Shown: in pieces, positions 8,696 to 20,640 of the stretch
Position numbering within the stretch: the stretch's first letter is position 1
How the letters are laid out: each line of letters opens with the position of its first letter
Origin: Paroedura picta
Taxonomy: Eukaryota > Chordata > Lepidosauria > Squamata > Gekkonidae
Assembly: GCF_049243985.1 (NCBI RefSeq)
Contig: NC_135371.1
Coordinates: forward strand, 885,501 to 949,500
Reading direction: 5' to 3'
Length of the DNA: 64,000 nucleotides
Notes under the pieces: model-generated
The model's database searches: none
Told to the model about the DNA's origin: nothing
Seen by the model: the letters and a program-made list of their open reading frames with translations, nothing else
Program-made: the position numbers and the translations under genes

Positions 8696-11600
8696 GTGAG
8701 TCGAAGCAGGGGCAGCCCCCAACCCCCCTCGGGAGAGCCACCCGCTGGGTCTGCTCTCCACTGCCCGTCATTTAACCACGGCTGGTTATGCACTGGGCTT
8801 CTGAAGCTCATTGGCCAATCTGCATCTGACACCGCTTTCAGCTCTGCTGTCATTCGTCTCCCCCCAGATCCATCACAGAGGCCCTCTGCTTATCCCCCAG
8901 CTTAGCCGAGGGTGGATCCCCTCCGCTCCTTCTGAGAAATGTGAGGCCACTGCAGTCAGTCTCCCGCAAGAAGACGCAGGATCTCCCTTGCATTCCCTCC
9001 CCCTCCCCCCCTCTCCAGTTGGGCTTCCGCTGCTGACCTTGTCAATTGCCATTGGTCAGTTTCAAGGTCTTTCTTCTTATCCCTTAGCTGGTGATTGGTG
9101 GAGGAGGTTGTCCTCCCGGCCAATACGCTGCTGTCGGTGCCACTGGATTTTTGGCCTTGTTTATAATAAGTGTCCTCTCCTGGCGATTGGTGGCCGTAGC
9201 TTTGGCCATGTGGACAGTCCATTGCTGGTTTCGAAGGTCTTCCTCGGTCTCTTTCACCCAAGTCCTCTTTGGTGCCAGGCGCTGCGTCTTCCATTCAGTG
9301 GGTCGTTCTCACCAGAGGAGTTTATGGGGCGGCCTGCTGGGGTTTCTTCTGCAGACATTGCCGTCTGAGCCTTTGGATTTGTTCTTTAAATAGTGGCTGG
9401 TTGTCACATTTTGTCCAAATTGTCCCATTTTGATTATGATCACATAGAGACACCCAGAATCTGCCGTAGTTTACCTTTGTATTTGGAAGGTCTCAAGTTT
9501 GTTTATTTCAGGTTTTAGGAAAGTCCATGTCTCTGATCCATTTGGGAGGATTGGCAGGATCAGAGGCGAACTTTGGTCTTGAGAGATACGTTTAAGAGAG
9601 ATTTCTTCCAGGGGCCCCATCTGAGTGAGGACAATCAGTCTCAAGGTAAAAGGGATTAACGCAATGGCTGGGCTGGGCACAAAGGAGACAGAAAATGACT
9701 GCTTTTTTAAACAATGCTTTTTTACAAACAAACGGTATAATAAAATATCTGTCTAATGCACTATTTAGTACAAAAATGTTTTAGCCTTTTCAAAGCAAGT
9801 ACAAAACAAATATCAATTTAGGCAGATGGTGAGTGGGTGGGCAGGAAGGGATGTGCCAGGGTTTGTCTCTTGTGGCCCTTCCTTACATGCCCAGGGAATT
9901 GCTGATGGCCACTATGGGATGGGAGGTGAATTCCCTCCAAGCCAGGCTGGATTCTGGAGATGTTTGGGGCGGGGGATCACTTGGGCATGAAACTGGGGTC
10001 ACCGTGGGTGAGCAGGTACTTGTGAGTGTCCTGCATAGTGCAGGGGGTTGGACTAGATGACCCTGGAGTTCCCTTCCCACTCTAGGATTCTAGGATTCAA
10101 AGTCCTTGTAAACAGAGCCAAAGGCCATACAAGTAATGTAATCCTCCCATAGTAATTCACAGGGATTTTCCCTCATTTTGAAAAAAGCTACAACTTTTTT
10201 GTGTTGATTAGTGCATTGAACATATATTTTGGTTGTATTTTATTATGCTTTTTGTAAAAAATTACTGTGAATATAAAAGAACTTCACTGTGTCCTTTGTG
10301 CCCCTCCATTGGGCTAATGGCGTTCACCTTGAATAGTTTGCCCATTGTATTTCCTTTCCCTCCACGGGGGCAGCCTGAGGCTCATGTGGCTCATTAAAAT
10401 TGGAAGGGGAGATTCTGACGGGCCTTCACTTCCCGTTGCCTTTTCCACCTTCATGGATTACTGAATGGGCTTTTCCTTTTCTTTAACAGCCGCCTTTAAG
10501 TCTAGGGACAATCAGGCCTCCTTGTTAGTGTGTCTAAGTCAAGATGGGTCTTTCTGGCATACAGCCCCCCCCCCATTCCTGACATGTGCATCACACAGTA
10601 GGGGAGGGGAGTTGAGGAATGCTCCCCAGGGCCACCCTCACCCCCTTTCCCCCCTCAGCCTTCCTTCCCATCTTGTCAATATTTTTTTCGTTAAGGGACA
10701 CGGTGCAATTGGGTTCCTTTTTGTAGAAAAGTAAACAAATGAGAACCCAGCCAGCCAGCTGGATTTCGGGTTTCTGTCCGAAGCCAGCCTTTGGTGCAGA
10801 AAGGAGAGCTTCATCCGTCTCACTTCGGAATCGGCACAAATGGCGTCTGCACCTCCAAGAGAGGAGCTGACTCAGGACTGGCTGCTCTTATAATCCTAAG
10901 AAAGCGGTGAGTGCAGAGTGGACCCAGGAGACAGTTTGAGTCCAGCAAAATCTAATTCTGGGCCTACGTGTTCTTCCTCCTCGTCTCCCAGGGTCTCACA
11001 CCTTCCAGTGTGTCCAGGGCTGTGAACTGAGTGAAGACCAGATGAAAAAGAGGCATTATCACCGGGAAGCCTACGATGGGAGGGAGGTCGACCGAAGGGC
11101 CCACGAGGAGACTGGTCACTGGAAGTACTTCCGGCACGAGGACTGTGTAGAAGAGCTGAAGGAATACCTGGGCTATGGGAGAAAAGCCCTGCAGAGGAAA
11201 GGTGAGTGGAGAATATTCCAGCTCTTCCTGTTGGGTTGAATAAAACAAACGAACTATAATTTGCCTTGGAAGTACAGAAGCTTTATAGAGCACCTTTGCG
11301 TTTCCTGTCATTCCTCTCATTCTTCTATTTCTTCCTCATTATATTTGTTCTCTGGGGACTCAAAGAATTCTGTTCAAACAAATGACAAAGATGATCTGAC
11401 TCCCATAGGAACAAGAGAAAGAAATTTTACTGACAAAACTAGAAGCACATATTGCATGCATGGCATAGTCATTGAAGCACATATTACTTTTTGTGGACAA
11501 ATTAACTTCCAAATGGTTAATTTGCTCCAGGCTGGTATCCCTGGATCTCCCTGGGGCTCAAGGGGGAGAACTGCACACTCTCAGTCTTCCTCACTCACTT

Positions 11601-14600
11601 CACATGGCCTTCCATGGAGACACATGTCTCTGCAGGTCTCTCCTATAGAAGGTAAAGGTATCCCCTATGCAAGCACCGAGTCATGTCTGACCCTTGGGGT
11701 GACGCCCTCCAGCGTTTTCATGGCAGACTCAATACGGGGTGGTTTGCCAGTGCCTTCCCCAGTCATTACCGTTTACCCCCCAGCAAGCTGGGTACTCATT
11801 TTACCGACCTCGGAAGGATGGAAGGCTGAGTCGACCTTGAGCCGGCTGCTGGGATCGAACTCCCAGCTTCATGGGCAAAGCTTTCAGACGGCTGCCTTAC
11901 CACTCTGCGCCACAAGAGGCTCTTATAGAAACAAGGCCCTTAATATTCATTTACCTGCGATGTCGAGCAAGCTGGCCACTGGCCGTAGGGAACGGACTCT
12001 CCCCTTTCAACTGCAACCTGCAGGTGAACTCTGGATCTAGTTGAATAGATGTAAGTTTACCTGTTTTGCAAAATGCTTCTTGGTAGATTGGTTTACTGCA
12101 TTCAGGATTGGGCAAAACCTTGTGGTAGTAATTGAATGTCCCACTATAAACCACCTGGCAGGACAGTCAGAGTTTATAGGGGCTGTAAAAGGTGATGTTT
12201 TACATCTTGCATTTCCCCCCAAATCCCTACCTGACTTGATTTAATAACAGATGATTTTAGCCCTCAGTCTTTCTCCCTGCCCCCACCAAAATTTGCTGGC
12301 CCCTTTCTGCCTCAGCTGTTTCCAGTTATTCCCGGTCTTCAGACTGTGTGCCCCCCACCCCCGCCCCAATAAAGCCATTGCCGTGCCCTGGAATCCCGCC
12401 CAGGGAAGCAGACAAACATTCCGAAATCTGTGGGGTTTCTGCCTGATCCTTGTAACGCTGGTCAAGACAGACACAGAAAAAATTCTTGTTGGAAGGTAAT
12501 CAGGCATGAAGGCAAAATCTATACATCAAACAGTTTGCAAGGCCAGAGCAAGGACATTTGGGAGGTCACCTAACGCACATACTTGCACACGCACACACAC
12601 ACACACACAACTCCCTGCCTTTCCAGTGTTGGCAGAGTTTAAATATGCAAGAGAGGTGCAGCATCAGCTTCTTAAAAAAGCAAAATAGTTCTATTGAGAA
12701 GAGAAACAAATTTAGTGCATAAGAGAAGAGAGAGAGCCCTAACTGCCTAACTGACTAACAGACCAGAGCAAGGCTGGTAACGATTGCACATTTGGGAGGT
12801 CATTTAATACTCAAACACACCCACAACTCCCTGCCTTACCAGTTTTGGCAGTTTAAATAGGCATGAGAGCGAAGCACCAGCTGCTTAAAAGAGTAAAACA
12901 GCTTTATTGAGAAGAGGAACAAACTTTGTGCGTAAGAGAGGAGAGAGATAGCCCTAACTGTCTAACTGAATAACATTCATGTATGCTTTAGGATGCTTAG
13001 GGCTAATCCTGTGTTGAGCAGGGGGTTGGACTAGATGGCCTGTATGGCCCCTTCCAACTCTATGATTCTATGATTCAGTAGGGAAAGGGGTCAGGAAATG
13101 TGCTCAAAGGAGGAGGACATTTCCAATTGAGTCAATGAATACACAGGAGGAGATTGTTTGAAGAATCCCAGGAAATTATGCTAGCGACACATCTCTTCCG
13201 ATGCCCCTTGTGGGATATTCTTCTAGGGCTTTGAATCATGCAGACAGTATTGCACATTCCAGCAGCCAACACGACCCTCGTCTTGCCAGCCGAGGGATGT
13301 GTGGTCTTAAGAAATGGTCCCCCTTTTTGCAGAGCCCCCAACGGTGAAAGTGACGCTCCGGGAGAGCGAGGGCAGCCAGGAGACCCTCTTCTGCCGAATC
13401 TACGGCTTCTACCCCAAGCAAATCGAGGCCACCTGGAGGAAGGACGGGGCAGCCTGGGAGAGGGAGACCCTCCGCGGGGGGGTCATCCGCAACTCGGACG
13501 GGACCTTCTACACCTGGATCAGTACCCAGACCGACCCCCGGGAGAGGGACCACTTCCGATGCCACGTGGAACACGTCGCCCTCAAGGAGCCTATCGAGAG
13601 AAAGCTGGACAGGGGTCCCGGTAGGGGTCCAGGGAAAGGGGGCACTGAGTCCCAGCTCCAGGTACTCCTGGAGATTAGGGCCTGGGGCCTGGGAAAGACA
13701 GGGACTGCTCTGGGGTACAGTGACACGGAGTCCCCCTCCCAAGCAGCCCTTTTCTCCAGGTGGGGAAATGACCTCTGCCATATGGAGAGGAGGGGTCATC
13801 CTGGGGGATCCCCAGGTCCCGCCTCCAGACTTCCCTGGGGCTCAAGGCCACCAAGTCCCCCCTCCCTTTTCTCCAGGTGGGGAACTGATCTCTGTTGTCT
13901 GAAGATCAGAGCTAACTCCAGGAGAACCCCCGTCCCTCCACCCGCTGCACACGGAGGCTAGGAAACCTCGTAGTATATAAGAACCAACTCTTTTTCTTCT
14001 TCTTCTTCCCAGCACAGCAAACTTTTCCTTAACTGTCTTTTTAAATTCGCAAAGCAATAGATGCACGGCTTGCAAACTAAGACTGACGTGATTGCTGGGA
14101 ATTCAGGGTGATTGCTTCCTTATTTTTTTCTCCGCAGACTCCACGTGGCCCATTGTGGGGGGCGTCCTGGGGGCCGTGGCCGTCCTCCTGTTCCTGGCCG
14201 GGGTCCTTTGGCGCATCAGTAAGTCAACAGGGTGTGCTGTCAGTCTGGGGGGGGGCATTGCCTGGTGCATTCCCAGCAGCGGATGGCATTACCCCCCCCC
14301 CCCGCTACAAGCCCTCCCCCATCAACAGCTTTATGGCCATCCACTAGAAAAGCCAGCCTGGACCACTCCCTGTTTCCCAAGGATCCTGCTGGACCCTCTG
14401 CGGTTTATAGCTGGAGGCTGATCCTGCCTTGAGAAGGAGGCTGGACAGGATTTTCCACCCAACTCTAGGATTCCTAATTCGGTGGTTCTAACAATCGTTA
14501 CCCAAAGAAGTGAGGCGTGCCCCGGAAAGCTCCTCTCCTGCCACAAATGTGGTTCCGTCTTTCGGGAGCTGCTGGGCTCTGGCTCTTTTCTGCCGCTGCA

Positions 14601-16600
14601 GACAGAAGTCTGGTTCCCTCCGCTGATTTATTTGATCGGCCGGCTGTTTCTGGCGGGTTTCACAGAGGCCTCTTTGCCCAAACGGAGACCTGGTGGAGCA
14701 GGCCGAAAACCTTGTCTGATAACGACCTGTTTAGAAACTGTCCGGGGAAACGTTAATATTTACTATTCTGGTGGGTCTCTGTGTTGGGGGTCGGCTCAGC
14801 CTGGGGCTGGAGAAGCCGGGTCCCTCAGCACTGAAAGAGGGAGGGGAGGGGGGAGCATGCTGTGAGGTCACTCTGGCCTTTCTGCATCTGGGCTTTCCTC
14901 CCCTCATGTCCCAGGCTGAAAGGCTCAACCTGCTTTCGGCACTGAGTCCAATGGAGGCAGCCTCCCATCATGCTTTGCTCCCTTCCCCTTTTCAAAAAAT
15001 GTCTTCTTTGCAGCATGGCGCTTGCTTGTGCCTTGGTTCTCCTTGTGCTGCTTGATCCCACCAGTCTGCGCTTTTGATCGCTCCTTCCTTCCCCCACAAA
15101 GTGTCCTGAATGTAATTTAAAAATAGCCCTGGGTTATAACATTATAACGCTGCTGTGCATAATTGATTTTTTTAAAACTTGGAAATAGCGATGTAGCGCA
15201 TTCACCCCCCCCTTTTTTTTAAAGGCAGAATTTTCGGAACAGAGGGAGGGAGGGGGGGGTGACGGTGACGAGAAAGGGGCGTGCTCAAACTATTCAAAAT
15301 GGCAGGCTCGGTGAAAAAAACAATTGCAGGCATTTCTGTACTGAACAGCCCCAAATTAGGCCCTGTTAGGCCCCGCTAGAAAAGATTAATCTGGTTTTCT
15401 GGGGACCTTTGCAATTCGGGCCTGTGCCTGAAGAAGCAGATTTCAGGGCAGAAACAGGCAAAAAAGTCAGCCCTTTAAAAATGCAAAACCGAACGATATG
15501 GCTAGAGCGGAAACAATCCGTGTGGAATGGCAAAAGCCTCTGGCCGGCGGCTGCTGAAGGGAATCGAAAGAGCATTATTTAGCACGTGTGGAAACTCCCA
15601 TCTGCCCTTTCTCTCCTTTTCAGCAAGACCCCGGATGTCTACCAGCAACCTCCAAGGTGAGTCTGAGGGGATCCCTTTCCTAGAAGCCAGGCACTACGGT
15701 GAGGGGCCGTGCCTCAATGGCAGGGCCTCTGCTTGGCGTGCAGAAGGCCCCAGGTTCAATCCCCGGCATCTCCAGCTGAAAGCACCCAGCTGTAGGTGGT
15801 GGGAAGGGCCTCTGCCTATTCCTCTGGGAAGCAGCTGCCTGCCTGAGTTGACAACACGGACCTTGACGGTCTGATTCAGCATAAGGCAGCTTCATGTCTT
15901 CTTGCGTATTTCCCTGCCTCTCATCTGGCAGAGTTCAAATAGGATCCTGTATTGAGCGGGGGCTGGACTAGATGGCCTGCATGGCCCCTTCCAACTCTAC
16001 CCGGGCAAACCACCAAGTGCTTAAAGAATAAAAGTTATTTTTATTCATCAGATTTCTATGTTGCTCTTCCCCAAGGGCTCTGGGCAGCTTACAGGATGTT
16101 AATACGGTGTTTAAAAGAAATAATTTGGTTTTAATAAGTTAAATTACTTAAACTAATTTATTAAACCCAGTTTATACTCAAACCCCAGGAGCTCCGATTT
16201 GGGTGGGGAAGCTCAATGCTGATGTGAGTCTCTGGCATCTAGATGTGATTTCCGGTGTAGTTTCTGTGTGGGGAGGCCAGTTATATTAAGAACAGAGTAA
16301 GTAAGTAAGTAAGAGAGCAGGAGAGAGATACTCCTAACTGTCTAACTGACTAATGTTCTCCTGAGGGAAAAAGGAGCAGGAAGCCTCCAACTGAGGCAAT
16401 CAGGATACAGGGGGAGATTATTTGAAAACTGCCGGGAAGTTCCTAATTGAATACGCCAGCTACTCTTCTAAACTGCTTTGAATCCCAACAGGGGAGAAAA
16501 GCAGGGTGTAAAAACGACATGCCCATGTGCCTGTAGGGCCTGAACATTTCTCCTTTCCTCCCCCGCAGGGAACAACCCAGAGGCCCAGCAGCATCCCTAA
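8426..16600 (+). CDS. MHC class I-like heavy chain gene 1, shortened alpha2 (span)
   Basis: Exons: 8426-8695 (alpha1), 10992-11201 (alpha2), 13333-13620 (alpha3), 14138-14218 (transmembrane), 15624-15656 and 16569-16600 (tail and stop). All internal junctions are GT-AG and phase 1, and the 914 coding bases give one frame once a phase-1 leader is added. The alpha3 has both immunoglobulin cysteines (FCRIYGFYP, FRCHVEH) and the 33-bp tail exon matches a usual class I size. The oddity is alpha2: 210 bp instead of 276, missing two groove-floor strands. No convincing leader exon is found. Candidates are a weak start exon at 6631-6685 or the LDLa exon at 5235-5831. It could be a divergent non-classical molecule or a gene decaying without stops. 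The product would be a type I cell-surface protein. Confidence 0.75.
8696..9821. other. Gene 1 intron, 5' part
   Basis: GC-moderate intronic sequence with CCAAT/ATTGG-like words (9030-9190) and no recognisable gene or repeat. Confidence 0.4.
9822..10100 (+). mobile_element. CR1 LINE 3' end
   Basis: It begins GGCAGATGGTGAGTGGGTGG and ends GGGGGTTGGACTAGATGACC followed by TCTAGGATTC repeats. It is inside the alpha1-alpha2 intron of gene 1. Confidence 0.75.
10992..11201 (+). CDS. Gene 1 exon: truncated class I alpha2 domain
   Basis: Acceptor gtctcccag, donor G|GTGAGT, 210 bp, phase 1-1. It opens GSHTFQCVQGCEL (Cys101 position) and closes DCVEELKEYLGYG (Cys164 position), so the domain disulphide can form. 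Between them DGREVDRRAH replaces the DYIGFDKDTLTWTA...TKRQW stretch seen in gene 2. About 22 residues covering the third and fourth alpha2 beta strands and the start of the helix, including Thr143/Lys146/Trp147, are absent. The loss is in frame. Confidence 0.9.
11648..11933 (-). mobile_element. tRNA-derived SINE, 'CTCTTGTGGCGCAGAG' family
   Basis: The minus strand starts GAGCCTCTTGTGGCGCAGAG and holds a B-box-like GGGAGTTCGATCCCAGC. Its end reads GGGGATACCTTTACC. Copies also lie at 30799-31062 and 47165-47444. Confidence 0.8.
12555..13271 (+). mobile_element. Candidate solo LTR-like element, internally duplicated (fossil)
   Basis: A TGTTGGCAGAGTTTAAAT start (12629) and an ...AGCCAACA end (13271) match the copy at 40153-40490. 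The 5' part with its left flank, including a (CA)n tract at 12585-12610, is present twice in tandem. A CR1 fragment lies inside at about 12990-13078. It is broken and old; family unknown. Confidence 0.4.
13333..13620 (+). CDS. Gene 1 exon: class I alpha3 immunoglobulin domain
   Basis: Acceptor tttttgcag, donor G|GTAGGG, 288 bp, phase 1-1. It is a C1-set domain with Cys in ETLFCRIYGFYPK and HFRCHVEHVAL, TWRKDG and NSDGTFYTW. This is the beta2-microglobulin-contacting, membrane-proximal domain. It differs clearly from the near-identical pair in genes 2 and 3. Confidence 0.93.
13640..13935. repeat. Repeat Y, several degenerate copies
   Basis: Three tandem-like degenerate copies of repeat Y (TCCAGGT/GGGGAACTGATCTC) occupy the start of the alpha3-transmembrane intron. 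Confidence 0.5.
14138..14218 (+). CDS. Gene 1 exon: transmembrane segment
   Basis: Acceptor tctccgcag, donor A|GTAAGT, 81 bp, phase 1-1. It encodes DSTWPIVGG, a hydrophobic stretch of about 20 residues, then LWRIS, a typical class I connecting/transmembrane exon. Confidence 0.9.
14485..14620 (+). repeat. Interspersed repeat X
   Basis: It contains TGGGCTCTGGCTCTTTTCTG and CGCTGCAGACAGA, as at 3411-3545. Confidence 0.5.
15624..15656 (+). CDS. Gene 1 exon: cytoplasmic tail, 33 bp
   Basis: Acceptor ccttttcag, donor G|GTGAGT, 33 bp, phase 1-1, encoding TRPRMSTSNLQ. The size equals the usual first cytoplasmic exon of class I genes. Confidence 0.8.
15697..15902 (+). mobile_element. tRNA-derived SINE, 'CAGAAGGTCCCAGGTTCAAT' family
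   Basis: It has TCTGCTTGGCGTGCAGAAGG and a B box AGGTTCAATCCC. It ends CATAAGGCAGCTTCATGTCT. Confidence 0.8.
15930..16491 (+). mobile_element. Candidate solo LTR-like element with insertions (fossil)
   Basis: It is related to the element at 40153-40490 (GGCAGAGTTCAAATAGG start, TCTAACTGACTAA, CCCAACA end at 16491). A CR1-like fragment (15940-16005) and a repeat-Z-like piece (16040-16110) lie inside. It is broken. Confidence 0.35.
16569..16600 (+). CDS. Gene 1 terminal coding exon
   Basis: Acceptor cccccgcag. It encodes GNNPEAQQHP then TAA (16598-16600). Untranslated sequence follows, and AATAAA at 17062-17067 is a possible polyadenylation signal. Confidence 0.7.
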
Positions 16601-16904
16601 ATGAGGTGAGTGAGAGGGGAAGGGGAGAGGTGCGAGGGGGGAAGAGGTGTGGCCTCATCCACCAAGGGTGCCATCATATAGTTTAGGGAGAAACCCTTCT
16701 TCTCCTTCCTACGCCCCGGCCAGCCTTAAGTGGCCCTTCCCAGAAACAAAATGGGCAAAGGGAAGAGGAAGACAAGAATTTCCGGATAGGGCGATCAGAG
16801 ACCTCTTTTCCTTCTGAGCTTATGGGACTCACTGCCACAAGGTTTAGCAGCTGACGGTCAAAGGGGGGACCTGATTGGCCTCTTGCCTGATCAGAAGGGA
16901 GGGG

Positions 16905-17045
16905 CTGCAGCTCAGCGGGAGAGCGTCTGCTTGGCATGCAGAAGGTCCCCGGTTTGATCCCCGGCATCTCCCCTTCAAAGGTCTGACAATGGGCCATGTG
17001 AGAGAGCTCCTCCGCCTCGGGGTGGTGTACGGTGGCTTCAAAACA
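16905..17045 (+). mobile_element. tRNA-derived SINE (same family as 15697-15902)
   Basis: GAGCGTCTGCTTGGCATGCA, then B box GGTTTGATCCC, in the putative 3' region of gene 1. Confidence 0.75.
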
Positions 17046-17067
17046 GCAGAATTAAAACCAAAATAAA

Positions 17068-19744
17068 TTCACCCATTAAAGCAATATTGGCGTCCTTTGC
17101 TTCTGGGCCTCTTCCCTTCGTCCCCCCACATTGCTCTCCCCTTTTATAAACCAAGTCCAGATGTTAGGAGGGAGAGTGTAAACATGCATGGACACAGCAC
17201 ACTTCATCGGGCACAATGAGAAGGGGATTACGAGACCGCCTCTCTCAGCAGAGCATGGGCCGTGGATGAGTATGCGCACAGCATGATGAAGACGTTTACC
17301 AGAGACGAAAACCTCTTGCAATTCCTCCCAGGCCCCCCAATCGGGAGTGCATCTGCCCATTCATCTTTGACATTCTTATCTCCTTTACTACGTTTCCCCT
17401 CCCAGAGTTGGACCCAAACGAATGAGGACCTGAGAAACTTAGCCTGTTATTTTTGCAAGGCATCCAGTGAACATCTCATCCTTCCCATCGCCTTTTGTCT
17501 GGCGAACTGTGCTGAGCCCACGGAAGCTTGCTCCTTGAATAACGTTTTGTTGGTTGTAAAGGTGCCCCTGGACTTGGCTGTACAATGGGAAAGAGACTGG
17601 CTTTGCTCACAGGGCCTCCAGCTGCGCTTCAGAAAGGACCTTCCGCCTTGCCTCTGCTTCCATGCCTGAGGTGGGCCTGACATCCCACCATCCCACATTC
17701 CTCCTGCTCACTGCAAGTTGAATCTCCTGAACTTCACCCCAGCCTGGTTCTCTCTCTCTCTGGCTCTCTGTAGGCCTATCCCACTTGCCATGAACACCGC
17801 AGAACCAGCCGCCTGAGAAGGAAGAAGCTAAGAGGCCCCTTGTCTCTCCACTCCCTTCTGGATTTGGCAGCTGCCTTTCCGAGACTTCACCTCCTCGATG
17901 CTCCTGAGAAGCAGGCCACCAAGCGACCCAAGCTGCAGAGACTTTAGCTGGACTTCAACGCTCCTTTCTGGGCCAAAGATCCGTTGGTACCCAAAGGAGG
18001 GATTCAGCTGGATGCCTCCCATGCTGGACTGGATTTGTATTTAGTTCAGGGATCTGACCCATCTGATTCTCAAAGGTTTATCCTTCAGGATTCAAATCTA
18101 GCTGGCTTGTATTTAAATGATGTGTGCCCGAAATGGGAGAGGAACCAGCCCCCTCCCTGCTATTGAGAGAAAGTGATGTCCTTTGAGACAAAAGGGCATC
18201 TCCCCATAGCCCTCCTCCAACCTGACTTTCCCTTGGAGCCTCAAGCCGGCATAAAAACAAATTGGCCTTTGGGAAAGGGGAAAGTGTGAATAATTCTGCT
18301 GGAGGGAAACCTTCCCTTTCTGCTCATGCGGATTCTTGTACTGGCTAATTTCATGCACATTGAATAACGCACTTTCTATGCCCTTTTGATGCAATGGTTT
18401 GCAGGTAGATTGTTTTCAGTCTCCTTGCTGAAGCAGAGTCCAAAAGCTTAAAGAGGGATTACAAAAGCAGCACATTGCAAACCCCAGTGGTGGGGCTGTA
18501 AGCAGACTACATGCCACACATCAGCTGATGGAGAGAGCTGAGCCTAAATGCAGGACTGCAGGCCCATGGCTCTCTTCCAGGAGAAGGAGGAAGTGGGTGG
18601 GACTCCAGCTAAAGCAAAGACAGCTCCCAGGCATGTGCAAGGGATTTTTCCACTGCAATCCCAGAGTGACCATTGGGTGTCACTAGAAAGCACAGAGGTT
18701 CAGTTTAGCAGCCTTACAACTTTGCAACAACAACCCTTCAAGGTTGTCTTCACCAAACTACTTGCTTATCACCATTCCAACAGCCACCCTACTGCTAGGC
18801 CATAATTAGCTACAGCCAACAACCAACACACACAAAGTTAAAAATGGAACACAAACAAGGCTTTCCATTAAAGGGACCATGTTTAAATGTCTATCCATAA
18901 AGGAGCATCTCCAAATTCACCACGTCACAGAAGAGGAAACAACTGCCAACCTGGTATTTGGCACACTGTGACGTGAAGCCCTGTCAGGAGAGCGGGAACT
19001 GGGGCAGATGCGAGAGAGACGACATCACTGGACACTCTTCGATTTGTTTCAGAATCTGTGTTTTCATCACAGACTTTATGAACCTTAGAGTATGCTGTGA
19101 TGCCACTTCCTGTTTTCAGTGGAAGTGATGTCAACATGCCAATGCCCCAGTCCCCACCCCTTGATGTTCCCAGGAATTGCCTGACAGTCGTCCTCCTCCC
19201 CAATATAAGGGCCCTTTGGGGAAGATTAAAGTTATCCCCAAGGTCATAATAATGGTGTGATCTGAACTATAAAAGAGCCAGCTTCAAGAAGCGATGGGGG
19301 AAACATCTGGAACAGAAGTCCAACCCTAAGGTCTAGACCGGACAATCGGTCTGGGGCAGGGATGCCCTTGGGGGGCCAGAATGGGGGGGCTGCTGGAGTT
19401 CTGGCCCTGCTAGTGGAACCCTGGATTTTGGCCACTGTGCCAGTTCAGACCCGGCTGCCTGGGAGGTATGAAGGGCAAAGCGCCCATTGTGGGATCCGTC
19501 CCAGACCACCCAAATCAACTCTTATTCCAATTCCGGGAACGACCTGATTAGCCAGCTCATATTTCTAATGCACAAAATCATGTGTTTGGCTCGCTGCTCC
19601 TGAAAGACCCGCCTGGCTCGTATTTCCTGGTCACTGGGAATAACAACAGAGCCTCGCCAAACAAAAAACCTACATGTAATTTTAGATACAGGAACATTCC
19701 AGCTAAAAAGAATGGGGGCATCCATATTGTGAGGGCTGCCCAAA
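17068..19744. other. Intergenic, nothing recognised
   Basis: About 2.7 kb with only a short repeat-X piece (17525-17595). The open frames are short, overlapping and without family features. Confidence 0.4.
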
Positions 19745-20012
19745 CTGTAGAGGAAGAAGACGGAGAAGAGCTGGTTGTGATACTTCGCTTTTCACGTCCC
19801 AAAGGAGCCTCAGAGTGGCTGGCCATCACCTTGCCTTCTTCTCTCCAGAACGGGCACCCCGCGAGGTGGGGTGGGAGGCTGAGAGAGCTCTGGGAGAACT
19901 GTGACTGGCTCTAGGTCACCCAGGTGCCTGCATGTGGAGGAGGAGGAGGGAATCAAACCCGGCTCTCCAGATTAGAGGTGTCCCTCTTAACCACCACACC
20001 ACACTGGCCCGG
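19745..20012 (-). mobile_element. Sauria SINE
   Basis: The (GAA)n-rich end comes first, then GAGGCTGAGAGAGCTCTGGG and the tRNA-like head AACCACCACACCACACTGG. An older, diverged copy. Confidence 0.7.
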
Positions 20013-20430
20013 TGCATTTATTGCTGACCAGAAACCTCCTAATAGACTTTTTGCACGAATCAGAAAAAAACCAAACTGATGATTTGTGGATCTAATGACT
20101 AGGACATTTTATTATAATAGAAAAGAGCTTTTTATGGTTCCTTCAGAGCAACTGAGCAGTTTGTCATTTTACGTGCCCTTGTCATCGAGAAAATTGGAGT
20201 TCTTTATTTTCATCCTTTCCTTCTATATCTTTGTCCTTTTCCTCTTCATTCGTTCATTTTTATTTTTCCTCCTTGTATTAGGGGGGGGGTTGTTTGATTT
20301 CATATTTTGTTCTGAAAAAATATTAAAATTATCTTTTAAAAAAATACCTCAAAGGGATTCTATCCAATCTCTTGTCAACAGACTAGTTCCCTGCCACCAA
20401 CACACCCGACTTTGTTAAAAGAAGCACAAC

Positions 20431-20640
20431 AAAAAATAGACTCCAAGAGCACCTTTAAGACCCACAAAGATTTATTCAAGGCGGGAGCTTCCGAGTGCAA
20501 GCACAGAGTGCAGTGACAGAGTGCATGTACTTGAACGCTCCTGCCTTGAATAAATCTTTGTGGGTCTTAAAGGTGCTCTTGGACTCTATCTTTGTTGTGC
20601 TACTTCAGACCAACACGGCTGCCGGCTTGACTCTATTGTT
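20431..20640. repeat. Inverted pair of repeat X
   Basis: AGAGCACCTTTAAGACCCAC on the left is matched on the right by its complement GTGGGTCTTAAAGGTGCTCT, about 80 bp apart. Two copies were inserted head to head. Confidence 0.75.
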
